Assembly: GCA_964554585.1 (NCBI GenBank) | Contig: CAZKPD010000037.1 | Coordinates: 1 to 19,576, forward strand | Reading direction: 5' to 3' | Source: Perlabentimonas sp964554585 | GTDB lineage: Bacteria; Bacteroidota; Bacteroidia; Bacteroidales; Tenuifilaceae | Length of the DNA stretch: 19,576 bases | Shown: piece by piece, positions 1 through 7,076 of the stretch | How the letters are laid out: each line of letters opens with the position of its first letter | Position numbering within the stretch: the first letter of the stretch is position 1 | Translations under genes and position numbers: made by a program | Notes under the pieces: model-generated | Told to the model about the DNA's origin: nothing | The model's database searches: none | What the model saw: only the letters and a program-made list of their open reading frames with translations

Positions 1-659
1 TGAGAGAACTCGAAGTACCCTTCCTCCTTAAGTAGCTTTTCAATTCGTATCCGTTCGTTCCTCAGCAGATCCATATCAAACATTGATCCTTCGGAGATTA
101 GGCTGTTATTTTTATCCTTTAAAACGATGCTGCTCACCAGGGTGTCTTCAATAATATAGTTCACCCTCTTTATCCTGTGCGGGTTGCCCGTGGTAACTTT
201 GTAGGTGATGGTGGAACGGTTCTTTCCCGAATCGGTATGCTGGGTAACCAATGCCTCATAATACCCTTTACTGTTCACGTATTTTTCAAGGTTTTCAACA
301 GTTTGAATTGTTTTAAGGGTATCCAGTAAAATTGGTTCTTCGCCAATTCTGCGGAATAGCTTGCTCAACCCGGTCTGCTTATCCTTTCGGGCAAGGTTAT
401 ACATTCTAAGGTGTAATCTAAAGAGGAGTACTCGCTTATTGGGTTTCTGCTTTATGTAGCTTTTTAGTTTCCCTTTTTTTATCTCCGGATTTTTCTCGTT
501 GGTTTCAATGCTAAGGTTTACATTGTCGAGCAGGTATTCATTGTCGGGCACATTTTTGGTTATTCGGCAGGAGGTGGTCCCCAAAAGAAGCATGGTGATG
601 AGCAAGGCTATACCCTTTTTTGCTGAAAGCAATGAATGAGCTGTATTTGGTTCTTTCAT
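1..659 (-). CDS. tamL: TamL-type outer-membrane BamA-like lipoprotein, N-terminal part (runs off left edge)
   Basis: This is the 5' part of a gene that continues beyond the left edge; about 219 codons are visible and no stop is reached. The product starts MKEPNTAHSLL, has a hydrophobic segment at about residues 16-27, and then a lipobox-like LLLGTTSC with the lipidation cysteine at residue 31. T28 at the -3 position is not the classic Leu/Val/Ile. After the cysteine come ITKNVPDNEYLLDNVNL and then POTRA-like segments (for example VENLEKYVNSKGYYEALV). This layout is that of TamL, the lipidated BamA/TamA-family protein of Bacteroidota, which pairs with inner-membrane TamB in outer-membrane biogenesis. 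The C-terminal beta-barrel would lie outside the window. The start is the ATG at 659, which puts the signal peptide at the N-terminus. It is divergent from the RNA methyltransferase gene. A generic POTRA/BamA paralogue is the main alternative. Confidence 0.8.
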   Translation of the reverse strand, partial: MKEPNTAHSLLSAKKGIALLITMLLLGTTSCRITKNVPDNEYLLDNVNLSIETNEKNPEIKKGKLKSYIKQKPNKRVLLFRLHLRMYNLARKDKQTGLSKLFRRIGEEPILLDTLKTIQTVENLEKYVNSKGYYEALVTQHTDSGKNRSTITYKVTTGNPHRIKRVNYIIEDTLVSSIVLKDKNNSLISEGSMFDMDLLRNERIRIEKLLKEEGYFEFS

Positions 660-898
660 GGTTTAGCTATGCGCCTACTATAGATTTGAAAGCCGAAAGG
701 TAATAAATCCCTTTTAAAAATAAGTGCATACAGTTATAGAAAGGCTTACCACAAAAGATGCCAGAATCTGCTGATTGATGCAGGATGATGCCGTTTTTTA
801 TTGCTTTTTAACAAATGATTCGTAGAGTTCTTTAAAGGTTATACAAAATAAGGAGCAGTAGGTGTTTTTTTAGTAGGTTTGCATCTAAAAGTGTACTC
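660..898. other. Divergent intergenic region between tamL and the RNA methyltransferase gene
   Basis: No credible gene is seen here. The right end holds the -7 box of the + strand methyltransferase gene. On the - strand, 695-702 reads TACCTTTC, one base off the TAnnTTTG consensus, and is a weak candidate for the tamL promoter. I saw no RNA gene or strong hairpin. Confidence 0.5.
874..881 (+). promoter_or_regulatory. Bacteroidota -7 promoter box (TAGGTTTG) for the TrmH-family gene
   Basis: Exact match to TAnnTTTG, ending 17 bases before the ATG at 899. Transcription would start about 7 bases downstream of the box, giving a leader of only about 10 bases. No convincing -33 TTG element is seen. 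Confidence 0.6.
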
Positions 899-1651
899 AT
901 GCTATCGGCCAATAGGATTAAATTTGTTCGATCACTGCAGCAGAAGAAGTTTCGAAATGCCGAGAACCTTTTTATTGCCGAGGGATCAAAATTGGTAGGG
1001 GAGATTCTCTCCTCATCTCTCCGTGTAAGCCATGTGTACCATACATCAGCATGGGAGGGAGGCGCTAGGGATGTAACTTTGGAGCAGATCTCACCCGCTG
1101 AGATGGGGCGCATAAGCGGACTAAAAACACCCACAGAGGTATTGGCCATTGTGAGCAGACCGGAGCATTCGCTTAGCATTGACCGGTTACAGAACGCCCT
1201 TGCGTTGGCCCTAGACGATATACAAGACCCCGGAAATTTGGGTACAATCATCCGCTTGGCCCATTGGTTTGGCATTGAGACGATTATCTGTTCCGAGGGA
1301 ACCGTTGATGCGTACTCCCCCAAGGTGGTGCAGGCTACCATGGGAGCAATAGTCAATGTGCAGGTGGTTTACACCTCTTTAATCACCATGGCAAACCAAG
1401 CCCTTCGACTAGGCATTCCGCTAATTGGAACATTTTTAGAGGGGCAAGATATCTATACTGCGCCGTTGCCAAAATCGGGTATTATTGTACTGGGCAATGA
1501 GGGAAGTGGTATAAATCCCCAGCTGGAAGCGTTGATCTCCTCCAAGATTACCATCCCCAGCTTTGCAACGAGCCGAGAGGGTAGCGAATCGTTAAACGTA
1601 TCAATGGCGGCGGCAATAGTATGCTCCGAATTTCGAAGACGATCTCTGTAA
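899..1651 (+). CDS. SpoU/TrmH-family RNA 2'-O-ribose methyltransferase
   Basis: A 250-aa SAM-dependent methyltransferase of the SPOUT (trefoil-knot) class that should methylate a ribose 2'-OH in rRNA or tRNA. The N-terminal part (about 1-85, with FIAEGSKLVGEIL at 25-37) looks like the SpoU substrate-binding domain. The catalytic domain carries all three family motifs: DDIQDPGNLGTIIR at 106-119 (conserved Asn113 and Arg119), IVLGNEGSGI at about 196-205, and SLNVSMAAAI at 231-240. Length is normal for the two-domain type. The start is the ATG at 899, supported by a -7 box just upstream. It converges on porT with only 9 bases between the stops and no obvious terminator. Family motifs do not separate the 23S rRNA from the tRNA enzymes, so no symbol is given. 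Confidence 0.93.
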   Translation: MLSANRIKFVRSLQQKKFRNAENLFIAEGSKLVGEILSSSLRVSHVYHTSAWEGGARDVTLEQISPAEMGRISGLKTPTEVLAIVSRPEHSLSIDRLQNALALALDDIQDPGNLGTIIRLAHWFGIETIICSEGTVDAYSPKVVQATMGAIVNVQVVYTSLITMANQALRLGIPLIGTFLEGQDIYTAPLPKSGIIVLGNEGSGINPQLEALISSKITIPSFATSREGSESLNVSMAAAIVCSEFRRRSL

Positions 1652-1660
1652 TTTTTCGCC

Positions 1661-2401
1661 CTACTCGAAATGGAATACTAAGGAAACTACGTTTGATCTG
1701 ATCTGCTTGATAGAAAGCGCATAGTTTTCGCCCTCCTCCGCATAATCGTTGGCAAACACATTGAAGAAGCCCGATGAGAATTTAACTTCGGTTGATAGCT
1801 TAAAGAAGGTTAAGAAATGGTCAAAACCAAGGCCAACTTCGTAATAAAAATCGCCTTTTACCAGCCGGATAAGTACTCCTTGCTCAACGTTGAGCTTTTT
1901 GTAGGCAGCCATGTCGAGCCTATAGTTAATGCCGCCTATTAGGTAGGGAACCATGTTGGTTTTGCGCATGGCGCTATACTTAAATACCAAGGGCATTTCG
2001 ATAAACGACGACTCCAATTTCATGGTAGTTTGATTTTGCCCTTGGGGATGGTAGAACGATACATCACGCTGGCCAAAAGCTAATCCGGGGAGGAAGCGAA
2101 GGTGAAAGTTCTCGGTCAATCGGAGGTCCGAAACCACATTCACATTAAACCCGGGAATGAGATGGCTGTTGTCTACAAAGTAATGGGTGGTGTCGCTGGC
2201 AAACGAAACTTGGGGTTGAACGCTACTCCTAACGGTAAAATCCATAAAGTTTAAACCCAATGAGAATCCGAATCGAAGCCTTTTGCCACGCTCATAATCG
2301 GGATCGTTGAGGATGGTGTTGGGCTTAAACTGCGCAAAGACCATGGAGGTTCCTGACAGTAGGATAATAGTGGTGATGAATATGCGAAAAACTCTTTTCA
2401 T
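1661..2401 (-). CDS. porT: PorT/SprT-like outer-membrane protein of the type IX secretion system
   Basis: A 246-aa protein with a clear signal peptide (positive MKRVFR, hydrophobic IFITTIILL, likely cleavage after VFA at residue 23). The rest is rich in alternating beta-strand patterns (FGFSLGLNFMDFTV, FYYEVGLGFDHF) and ends in NVVSLVFHFE, an aromatic-ended beta-signal typical of outer-membrane barrels. Size, secretion signal and the ubiE gene next door fit PorT (Porphyromonas) / SprT (Flavobacterium), required for type IX secretion of cargo proteins and, in gliders, of adhesins. It lies downstream of menG/ubiE on the same strand after a 159-base gap but has its own -7 box at 2421-2428, so it may be transcribed separately. 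A different PorT-family beta-barrel protein outside the T9SS is the alternative. Confidence 0.75.
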   Translation of the reverse strand: MKRVFRIFITTIILLSGTSMVFAQFKPNTILNDPDYERGKRLRFGFSLGLNFMDFTVRSSVQPQVSFASDTTHYFVDNSHLIPGFNVNVVSDLRLTENFHLRFLPGLAFGQRDVSFYHPQGQNQTTMKLESSFIEMPLVFKYSAMRKTNMVPYLIGGINYRLDMAAYKKLNVEQGVLIRLVKGDFYYEVGLGFDHFLTFFKLSTEVKFSSGFFNVFANDYAEEGENYALSIKQIRSNVVSLVFHFE

Positions 2402-2420
2402 CTGTCTATTTTTTGTTTTT

Positions 2421-2428
2421 CAAAGGTA
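2421..2428 (-). promoter_or_regulatory. -7 promoter box (TACCTTTG) for porT
   Basis: Exact TAnnTTTG match on the minus strand, ending 19 bases before the porT ATG at 2401; the leader would be about 12 bases. A large hairpin lies directly upstream, where the -33 element should be. Confidence 0.55.
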
Positions 2429-2430
2429 CA

Positions 2431-2494
2431 GATGGAACATCCATGAAATAGTCATTCGCGTGTGTGTTGAGGCTATTATCATGGATGTTTCATT
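2431..2494. repeat. Large inverted repeat (21 pairs, 21-nt loop) between menG/ubiE and porT
   Basis: Left arm 2431-2451 contains AACATCCATGAAATAG. Right arm 2473-2494 contains its complement with one extra A (2478) as a bulge. Outer pairs extend the stem through ATG/CAT to 21 pairs, two of them G-U. The loop is 2452-2472 and holds a GTGTGTG run. It lies just upstream of the porT -7 box. On the + strand it is followed by CTCTTTTTCTT, so it could act as a weak terminator in that direction. On the - strand there is no T-run after it. Confidence 0.85.
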
Positions 2495-2560
2495 CTCTTT
2501 TTCTTCCAATTACAGTAAACGAAGGGTTAAACCGATTATTGTATAAAGCATGGTTATCAT

Positions 2561-3268
2561 TTATGGTAAAACCTTTTTATCTGCCCAGTAAATAGCTGCT
2601 ATACCCAAGCCCTGCATTTTATACCCGGCACGGTTAAATCCGGCTTGTTCAAGTAAACCTACAAACTCATTTCGTTCCTTGAAATTTTGAACCGAGTTGG
2701 GCAGATAGCTGTAGGCAGAATGATGCCCTGAAACCTTACGGCCGATCAACGGTAAAATTTTGGTGAAATAGAGCAGATAAACCTGCTTAACCAGATAGGC
2801 TTTGGGCATGGTAAACTCCAGTACCCAAATGGTTCCGCCGGGTTTCAAAACCCTATAAATTTCGCTAAGCCCCTTAAGCGGATCCTCAAAATTGCGAACC
2901 CCAAAGGCTACCATGCAGGCATCATATTGGTTCTGCTCCATGGGTAAATGCTCGGCACCGGCACATTGTAGGGTAACCCTTTGGTTTAGGCCTTTTTTTG
3001 TAAGCTTGTCATTCCCAATGGCCAGCATCTCCTCGGCAATATCAATACCGTCAATCTGAATAGAGCTTTCCCTTTTTGCCAAAGCAATGGCCAAATCGGC
3101 GGTGCCGGTGGCCACATCCAAAACCCGAACGGGTTTATTTTTTAGGAGCCGTCGGATTAGCCGTTTTCGCCAAATCCGATCTATACCCAAACTGAGGATG
3201 TGGTTTAAAGCATCGTACCTTGGAGCAATGGCGTTGAACATTGCTCTGATATTTTCTTGTTGGGGCAT
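2561..3268 (-). CDS. ubiE: Demethylmenaquinone methyltransferase (MenG/UbiE)
   Basis: A 235-aa class I SAM methyltransferase that performs the C-methylation of demethylmenaquinone, the last step of menaquinone synthesis; the UbiE family can also act in ubiquinone synthesis. Bacteroidota normally use menaquinone, so the MenG role is expected. Visible are the N-terminal VRAMFNAIAPRYD-type block (here IRAMFNAIAPRYDALNHILS, 8-27), the SAM-binding VLDVATGTADLA (49-60), the GIDIAEEML acidic loop (74-82), the family signature AFGVRNF (121-127), LKPGG (141-145) and SGHHSAYSYLPNSV (180-193). I chose the ATG at 3268; a TTG two codons upstream (3274) is also open. It begins 27 bases after the purL stop on the same strand, so purL-ubiE is probably one transcription unit. 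Confidence 0.93.
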   Translation of the reverse strand: MPQQENIRAMFNAIAPRYDALNHILSLGIDRIWRKRLIRRLLKNKPVRVLDVATGTADLAIALAKRESSIQIDGIDIAEEMLAIGNDKLTKKGLNQRVTLQCAGAEHLPMEQNQYDACMVAFGVRNFEDPLKGLSEIYRVLKPGGTIWVLEFTMPKAYLVKQVYLLYFTKILPLIGRKVSGHHSAYSYLPNSVQNFKERNEFVGLLEQAGFNRAGYKMQGLGIAAIYWADKKVLP

Positions 3269-3295
3269 GGACAAAGGGCTTAGATCAGTGGCAAA

Positions 3296-5515
3296 CTATG
3301 CATTAACCAGCTTACCAAGTGCTGTGTCGTACTCCTGTTTCAGGTCCGCAACAAACCCAAAGGAAACATCATCTACCCTAATCTCCGATTTGGTTACATG
3401 CCCAAGTACCGAAAAGGGTACATTGCTTGCCATCATATGGTCAATGAATTGGGTTTCTTGGGATTGGGATACAGAAACCACAAATCGTCCTTGTGACTCG
3501 CCAAATAGGAACGCATCGGGTCGAACCTCGGCATCGGTGGTAATGTCAAATCCCAGGCTCCCCGGCATGGCGCTCTCTAGTAGGCTTATGTATAGACCTC
3601 CGTCTGAAACGTCGTTGGCAGATTGGATCATATGTTTGCGGATTAGCTCCAGAACCAGCTGCTGTGTTTTATACTCTTCTTCGAGATTAAAGTAAGGGGC
3701 AGGCGACTCTTTAATGCCGTGGTATGAGTTTAGGTACTCCGATGACGCAATGTCATTGCGAGACCTTCCGATAAGGTATATCATATGCCCTTTGTCTTTA
3801 AAAGCAAGAGAGGTATGGTGTTTTTTGTCTTCAAGTATTCCCAGCATGCCTATGGTGGGGGTTGGCAATACGGCCTCATCCTTACCGTCTATATTGGATT
3901 GGTTGTAAAAGCTCACATTACCTCCGGTAACCGGAGTTCCCAGCTTTTCGCACGCTTGGCTCATGCCTTTAATGGCATTTACAAATTGCCAGTAGATTTC
4001 GGGTTTGTACGGATTGCCAAAGTTGAGGCAGTTGGTGATAGCCAAAGGTTTTCCGCCGGAACAAATAATATTTCGTGCCGATTCGCACACGGCAATCATG
4101 GTCCCCACAAACGGATCGGCTTTTACATACCTAGCGTTGCAATCAACCGTAAGCACTAGCGCATTATTGGTACCATGCAGGTTTACAACGGCTGCAGCCG
4201 AGGGGTAGTTGGTAGTCATATTCCGAACACCCACCATTGAGTCGTACTGCTCATACACCCAGCGTTTAGAGGCAATGTTTGGATGATTTGTTAGATGCCT
4301 GGCCACCTCTTTCAGATCGGCAGGTTCGGGAACTTGATCGATATTAAATTTCTTGTACTCATTGTAGTATGCCGGTTCTGTGTACTCCCTATCGTAAACC
4401 GGAGCACCACCCCCAAGCACAAGTGAGGTTGCGGGTACATCGGCCACCTTTTCACCCCTCCAAAAGAACTCTAACCTACCGCCTTCGGTAACCTCTCCAA
4501 TTTGTTCGCAATGTAGATCCCACTTTTCGTAAATCTTTTTAACCTCTTCCTCACGTCCTTTGTGAACCACAATAAGCATGCGCTCTTGCGATTCGGATAG
4601 CAGAATCTCAAAGGGTTCCATGTTCTTCTGACGAAGGGGAACTTTACTGAGATCGATGCGCATACCATGCTCGCCCTTGTCCGACATTTCGGAGGTAGAA
4701 CAGATGATGCCGGCAGCACCCATATCCTGCATACCCACTAGGGCATTGGTCTTAATCACCTCAAGACTAGCCTCCAGCAATAATTTTTCCATAAAGGGGT
4801 CGCCCACCTGAATGGAAGGAATCTCCTCGGCAGAGTCTTCGGTGATATCGGCCGATGCAAAGGTAGTTCCGTGAATACCGTCTTTACCGGTGGCAGAGCC
4901 CACAATAAAAACCGGATTTCCAACCCCATATGATGTGGCCGAAACCATTGTTCCTTTATCCATTATTCCAACCGACATGGCGTTTACCAATGGATTGGTA
5001 TTGTATGATTCGTCGAAAAACACTTCGCCGCCCACCACTGGCACGCCAAAGGCGTTGCCATAATCGGCAATTCCCTTTACCACACCTTTAAGAAGCCATT
5101 TGGTTCTGTCGAGTTCAATGCTTCCAAAGCGTAGGGAGTTAAGCTGGGCAATGGGTCGAGCACCCATGGTAAAAATATCGCGATTGATGCCACCCACACC
5201 GGTAGCTGCACCTTGGTATGGTTCAACAGCGCTGGGATGGTTATGCGATTCAATTTTGAAAGCGCAAGCCAATCCATTGCCAATGTCCACCAATCCGGCA
5301 TTCTCGGTACCAGCCTCGGCCAACACAGATTCACCCTTGCGGGGTAGCGTTTTTAGCCATTTAATGGAGTTCTTGTAGGAGGCATGTTCACTCCACATTA
5401 CAGAGAAAATGCTCAATTCCGTGTAGTTGGGCGTACGGCCTAAAATCTCTTTAATCTTATCAAACTCGCTTTCCAATAAGCCTAATTCCTTTGCAATCTC
5501 TACAGTAACTTTCAT
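3296..5515 (-). CDS. purL: Phosphoribosylformylglycinamidine synthase, small PurL subunit
   Basis: A 739-aa ATP-dependent ligase of the PurM/PurL superfamily that converts FGAR to FGAM in purine synthesis. The length and the N-terminus (LGLLESEFDKIKEILGRTPNYTELSIFSVMWSEH is the region at 11-44) are those of the small, Bacillus-type PurL, which works with separate PurS and PurQ. It is not the ~1200-1300-aa fused enzyme. Visible motifs are SEHASYK (42-48), HNHPSAVEPYQGAATGVGG (91-109) and the second half-domain TGGNVSFYNQS with NDVSDGG. No purQ or purS is in the window, so glutaminase and bridging subunits must be encoded elsewhere. A -7 box lies 45 bases upstream of the ATG, preceded by a large palindrome. 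Downstream is ubiE in the same direction. Confidence 0.95.
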   Translation of the reverse strand: MKVTVEIAKELGLLESEFDKIKEILGRTPNYTELSIFSVMWSEHASYKNSIKWLKTLPRKGESVLAEAGTENAGLVDIGNGLACAFKIESHNHPSAVEPYQGAATGVGGINRDIFTMGARPIAQLNSLRFGSIELDRTKWLLKGVVKGIADYGNAFGVPVVGGEVFFDESYNTNPLVNAMSVGIMDKGTMVSATSYGVGNPVFIVGSATGKDGIHGTTFASADITEDSAEEIPSIQVGDPFMEKLLLEASLEVIKTNALVGMQDMGAAGIICSTSEMSDKGEHGMRIDLSKVPLRQKNMEPFEILLSESQERMLIVVHKGREEEVKKIYEKWDLHCEQIGEVTEGGRLEFFWRGEKVADVPATSLVLGGGAPVYDREYTEPAYYNEYKKFNIDQVPEPADLKEVARHLTNHPNIASKRWVYEQYDSMVGVRNMTTNYPSAAAVVNLHGTNNALVLTVDCNARYVKADPFVGTMIAVCESARNIICSGGKPLAITNCLNFGNPYKPEIYWQFVNAIKGMSQACEKLGTPVTGGNVSFYNQSNIDGKDEAVLPTPTIGMLGILEDKKHHTSLAFKDKGHMIYLIGRSRNDIASSEYLNSYHGIKESPAPYFNLEEEYKTQQLVLELIRKHMIQSANDVSDGGLYISLLESAMPGSLGFDITTDAEVRPDAFLFGESQGRFVVSVSQSQETQFIDHMMASNVPFSVLGHVTKSEIRVDDVSFGFVADLKQEYDTALGKLVNA

Positions 5516-5560
5516 GGTATTCCTTATGGTTTAGTGATTCTGGTTTTTGATTTGCCGAAA

Positions 5561-5568
5561 CAAAAGTA
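5561..5568 (-). promoter_or_regulatory. -7 promoter box (TACTTTTG) for purL-ubiE
   Basis: Exact TAnnTTTG match on the minus strand, 45 bases from the purL ATG. The predicted -33 region (roughly 5588-5594) falls inside the palindrome at 5585-5615. Confidence 0.6.
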
Positions 5569-5584
5569 ACAACATTATGCCACA

Positions 5585-5615
5585 CTTTCTAAAGCTTTTT
5601 AAAAGATTTAGAAAG
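5585..5615. repeat. 31-nt near-perfect dyad upstream of purL (candidate operator)
   Basis: Arms are CTTTCTAAAGCTTTT (5585-5599) and AAAAGATTTAGAAAG (5601-5615) around a central T at 5600. Fourteen of fifteen positions pair; only G5594/A5606 mismatches. It is AT-rich and has no following T-run, so a protein-binding site is more likely than a terminator. It overlaps the expected -33 element of the purL promoter. Confidence 0.85.
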
Positions 5616-5825
5616 GGATAGGTGGAACCTTCAAGCGCTGGCTGTCAATTTTGCTTTAATCTATCCGCGATACTTCTCATTAGGAACTCTAATCCTATCA
5701 ACTTTTAGCTATTCTCTACCTCTGCATTCGTCAGTTTTAGTACCTTTACTCAAGAATTAATAACTTGTGTTGTTCGGGTAAACGGTAGATTATCAGCAGA
5801 TATAGTATATGAAAGAGATAGGCCT

Positions 5826-6551
5826 ATGAAAATAGTTTGCATAACAGGCACTGAGGTTAAAGGGTGCACTTATCATATGAAAGAGGTGTTTTTGGAACAG
5901 CTTAGAGAGGGTAATGATATTGTAGAATTTACGGTACCTAAAGATGCCCCTGCTTACTGTACGGGATGTAAAAATTGTTTTTTTATAGGTGCCGATAAAT
6001 GTCCACATGCCAATAAGGTTCAACCCATATGGAACGCAATGCTAAGTGCAGATTTGATTGTTTTTGCCTATCCTACATACGTTATGAGAGCTCCGGCTCA
6101 GGTAAAGTCGGTGCTCGACCATTTAGGTTGCTATTGGTTTGTGCATAGGCCCAATCAAAAGATGTTTACCAAAAAGGCCTTTATTATTTCACATGGTATT
6201 GGACCTGTTCATAAAAATGCCATTAAAGATGTAAAAACAAGCCTGAATTGGCTAGGGGTATCGCATGTAAAAAGTGTGGGCTTTGGCCTTATGGAGGGCA
6301 TTATCTGGGATGAGCTATCAGCAAAAAGGAAAGGCAAAATTACTAAAGTAATTATTAGAAAAGCAGCTAAGTATAAGCACTACAGGCCTGACAGAATCGC
6401 AATTAAAGGAAGAATGCTATTCTTTATCTCAAAACTCTTGCGTAAAAAGGTTTATAAAGTCGAACTGCTTAAGAGCGGACAGGCTGGATTGGATAGTCGG
6501 TACTGGATTGAGCAAGGGTGGATAAAAGAAAAACCGCTTACTACTGTTTAA
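5826..6551 (+). CDS. Flavodoxin-fold iron-sulfur flavoprotein / NAD(P)H-dependent oxidoreductase-like protein
   Basis: A 241-aa protein with a flavodoxin-like N-terminal fold: beta-1 MKIVCITGTE followed by a loop KGCTYHM that would hold FMN phosphate, and LIVFAYPTYVMRAPAQVKSVLDHL (about 75-98), the usual FMN/dimer segment of NADPH-dependent FMN reductases. Between them lie C45, C48, C51 and C59 in the spacing CX2CX2CX7C. This fits the compact cysteine motif that binds a [4Fe-4S] cluster in Isf-type iron-sulfur flavoproteins. The basic C-terminal extension (about 175-241, KRKGKITKVIIRKAAKY) is not assigned. The substrate is unknown; family roles are in electron transfer and quinone, nitro or oxygen reduction. 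It stands alone, divergent from purL and converging on the biotin carrier gene, and looks AT-richer than its neighbours. The ATG at 5826 fits the fold start. Confidence 0.75.
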   Translation: MKIVCITGTEVKGCTYHMKEVFLEQLREGNDIVEFTVPKDAPAYCTGCKNCFFIGADKCPHANKVQPIWNAMLSADLIVFAYPTYVMRAPAQVKSVLDHLGCYWFVHRPNQKMFTKKAFIISHGIGPVHKNAIKDVKTSLNWLGVSHVKSVGFGLMEGIIWDELSAKRKGKITKVIIRKAAKYKHYRPDRIAIKGRMLFFISKLLRKKVYKVELLKSGQAGLDSRYWIEQGWIKEKPLTTV

Positions 6552-6618
6552 ACTAAATATTGAATTTTAGAGGATAAGTTTTCTCCCAATTTAGGCTGTA
6601 GAATAGGTAGGGTGAAAA

Positions 6619-6653
6619 AATAAGGTCCGTCACTGTCAGTGGCGGACCTTATT
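6619..6653 (-). terminator. Strong intrinsic terminator of the carboxyltransferase/biotin carrier operon
   Basis: A 16-pair stem with arms AATAAGGTCCGTCACT and AGTGGCGGACCTTATT, one G-U pair and a 3-nt loop. Read on the minus strand, the stem runs into a TTATTTTTTCACC tail. On the plus strand the tail is ATTAAAATTCC, so it works mainly leftward, although the stem could also slow the converging flavoprotein transcript. Confidence 0.9.
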
Positions 6654-6672
6654 AAAATTCCAAGTATCTTAA

Positions 6673-6691
6673 ACAGCTGCGATACAGCTGT
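6673..6691 (-). terminator. Small hairpin just after the biotin carrier stop
   Basis: ACAGCTG and CAGCTGT pair over 7 bases around a 5-nt loop, ending 7 bases beyond the biotin carrier stop codon on the minus strand. The tail TTTAAG is poor, so it is at most an accessory 3'-end structure ahead of the main terminator at 6619-6653. Confidence 0.35.
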
Positions 6692-6698
6692 CATAATG

Positions 6699-7064
6699 CT
6701 ATTCGTATACAGCAATCACAAAGCCTTTGGGTATCCGTTCTCCCTCTTTCACGTTAATCTCCTTAATCACACCCGGGAAAGGACAGTACACCTTATTCTG
6801 CATTTTCATGGCTTCAAAAATCATGAGCAGGTCGCCGGGTTCAACCTTATCGCCGGCCTTTATGGCCACCTTAATGATAGTTCCCGGAATGAAAGACTTA
6901 AGCTCTTTGAGCTTGGGAGCCTCCCATTTGGTGCGCAGCTCATTTTTTTTGGTGGAAAGGGTTTTGTACGCTGTATCCTCTATTACAATTGTCCTACATA
7001 AAGGATTGTCTGTAATATTGGCTTTGGTTTTATAGGCTTTAGAGCCTCTAATTTCTTTTTCCAT
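6699..7064 (-). CDS. Biotin carboxyl carrier protein of an acyl-CoA carboxylase/decarboxylase
   Basis: A 121-aa protein whose C-terminal 70 residues form a biotinyl domain: SFIPGTIIKVAIKAGDKVEPGD (57-78), then the biotinylation site EAMKM at 84-88 with Lys87 as the biotin acceptor, then PFPGVIKEINVKEGE. The N-terminal 50 residues (IRGSKAYKTKANITDN and on) look like a short linker or strand region seen in detached Bacteroidota carrier proteins. It starts 12 bases after the carboxyltransferase stop, on the same strand, so the two subunits are co-translated; carboxybiotin on Lys87 would be the transfer intermediate. Neither a biotin carboxylase nor the OadB/OadG-like membrane subunits lie beside it, so it could belong to propionyl-CoA carboxylase or to methylmalonyl-CoA decarboxylase (MmdC-like). 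Confidence 0.9.
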   Translation of the reverse strand: MEKEIRGSKAYKTKANITDNPLCRTIVIEDTAYKTLSTKKNELRTKWEAPKLKELKSFIPGTIIKVAIKAGDKVEPGDLLMIFEAMKMQNKVYCPFPGVIKEINVKEGERIPKGFVIAVYE

Positions 7065-7076
7065 AATTCCCGTTGT

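Larger units (their letters stand above)
5516..5825. other. Divergent intergenic region between purL and the flavoprotein gene
   Basis: This 310-base stretch has no credible gene. It holds the purL -7 box (5561-5568) and the 31-nt dyad at 5585-5615. For the rightward gene at 5826, the best promoter-like word is TACCTTTA at 5741-5748, one base off TAnnTTTG and about 77 bases before the ATG. The region looks AT-rich. I saw no RNA gene. Confidence 0.6.

Noticed and set aside
832..1356. Open frame of 174 codons on the minus strand
   Set aside because: It is antisense to the TrmH-family methyltransferase, which has all family motifs; its own product shows no recognisable domain.
2431..2494. Integron attC site or transposon end
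   Set aside because: No core-site bases of attC and no transposase or target duplication nearby; only one copy in the window.
2307..2546. Open frame of 79 codons over the porT start and the hairpin
   Set aside because: It overlaps the porT signal-peptide region on the opposite strand and includes both arms of the inverted repeat; no family resemblance.
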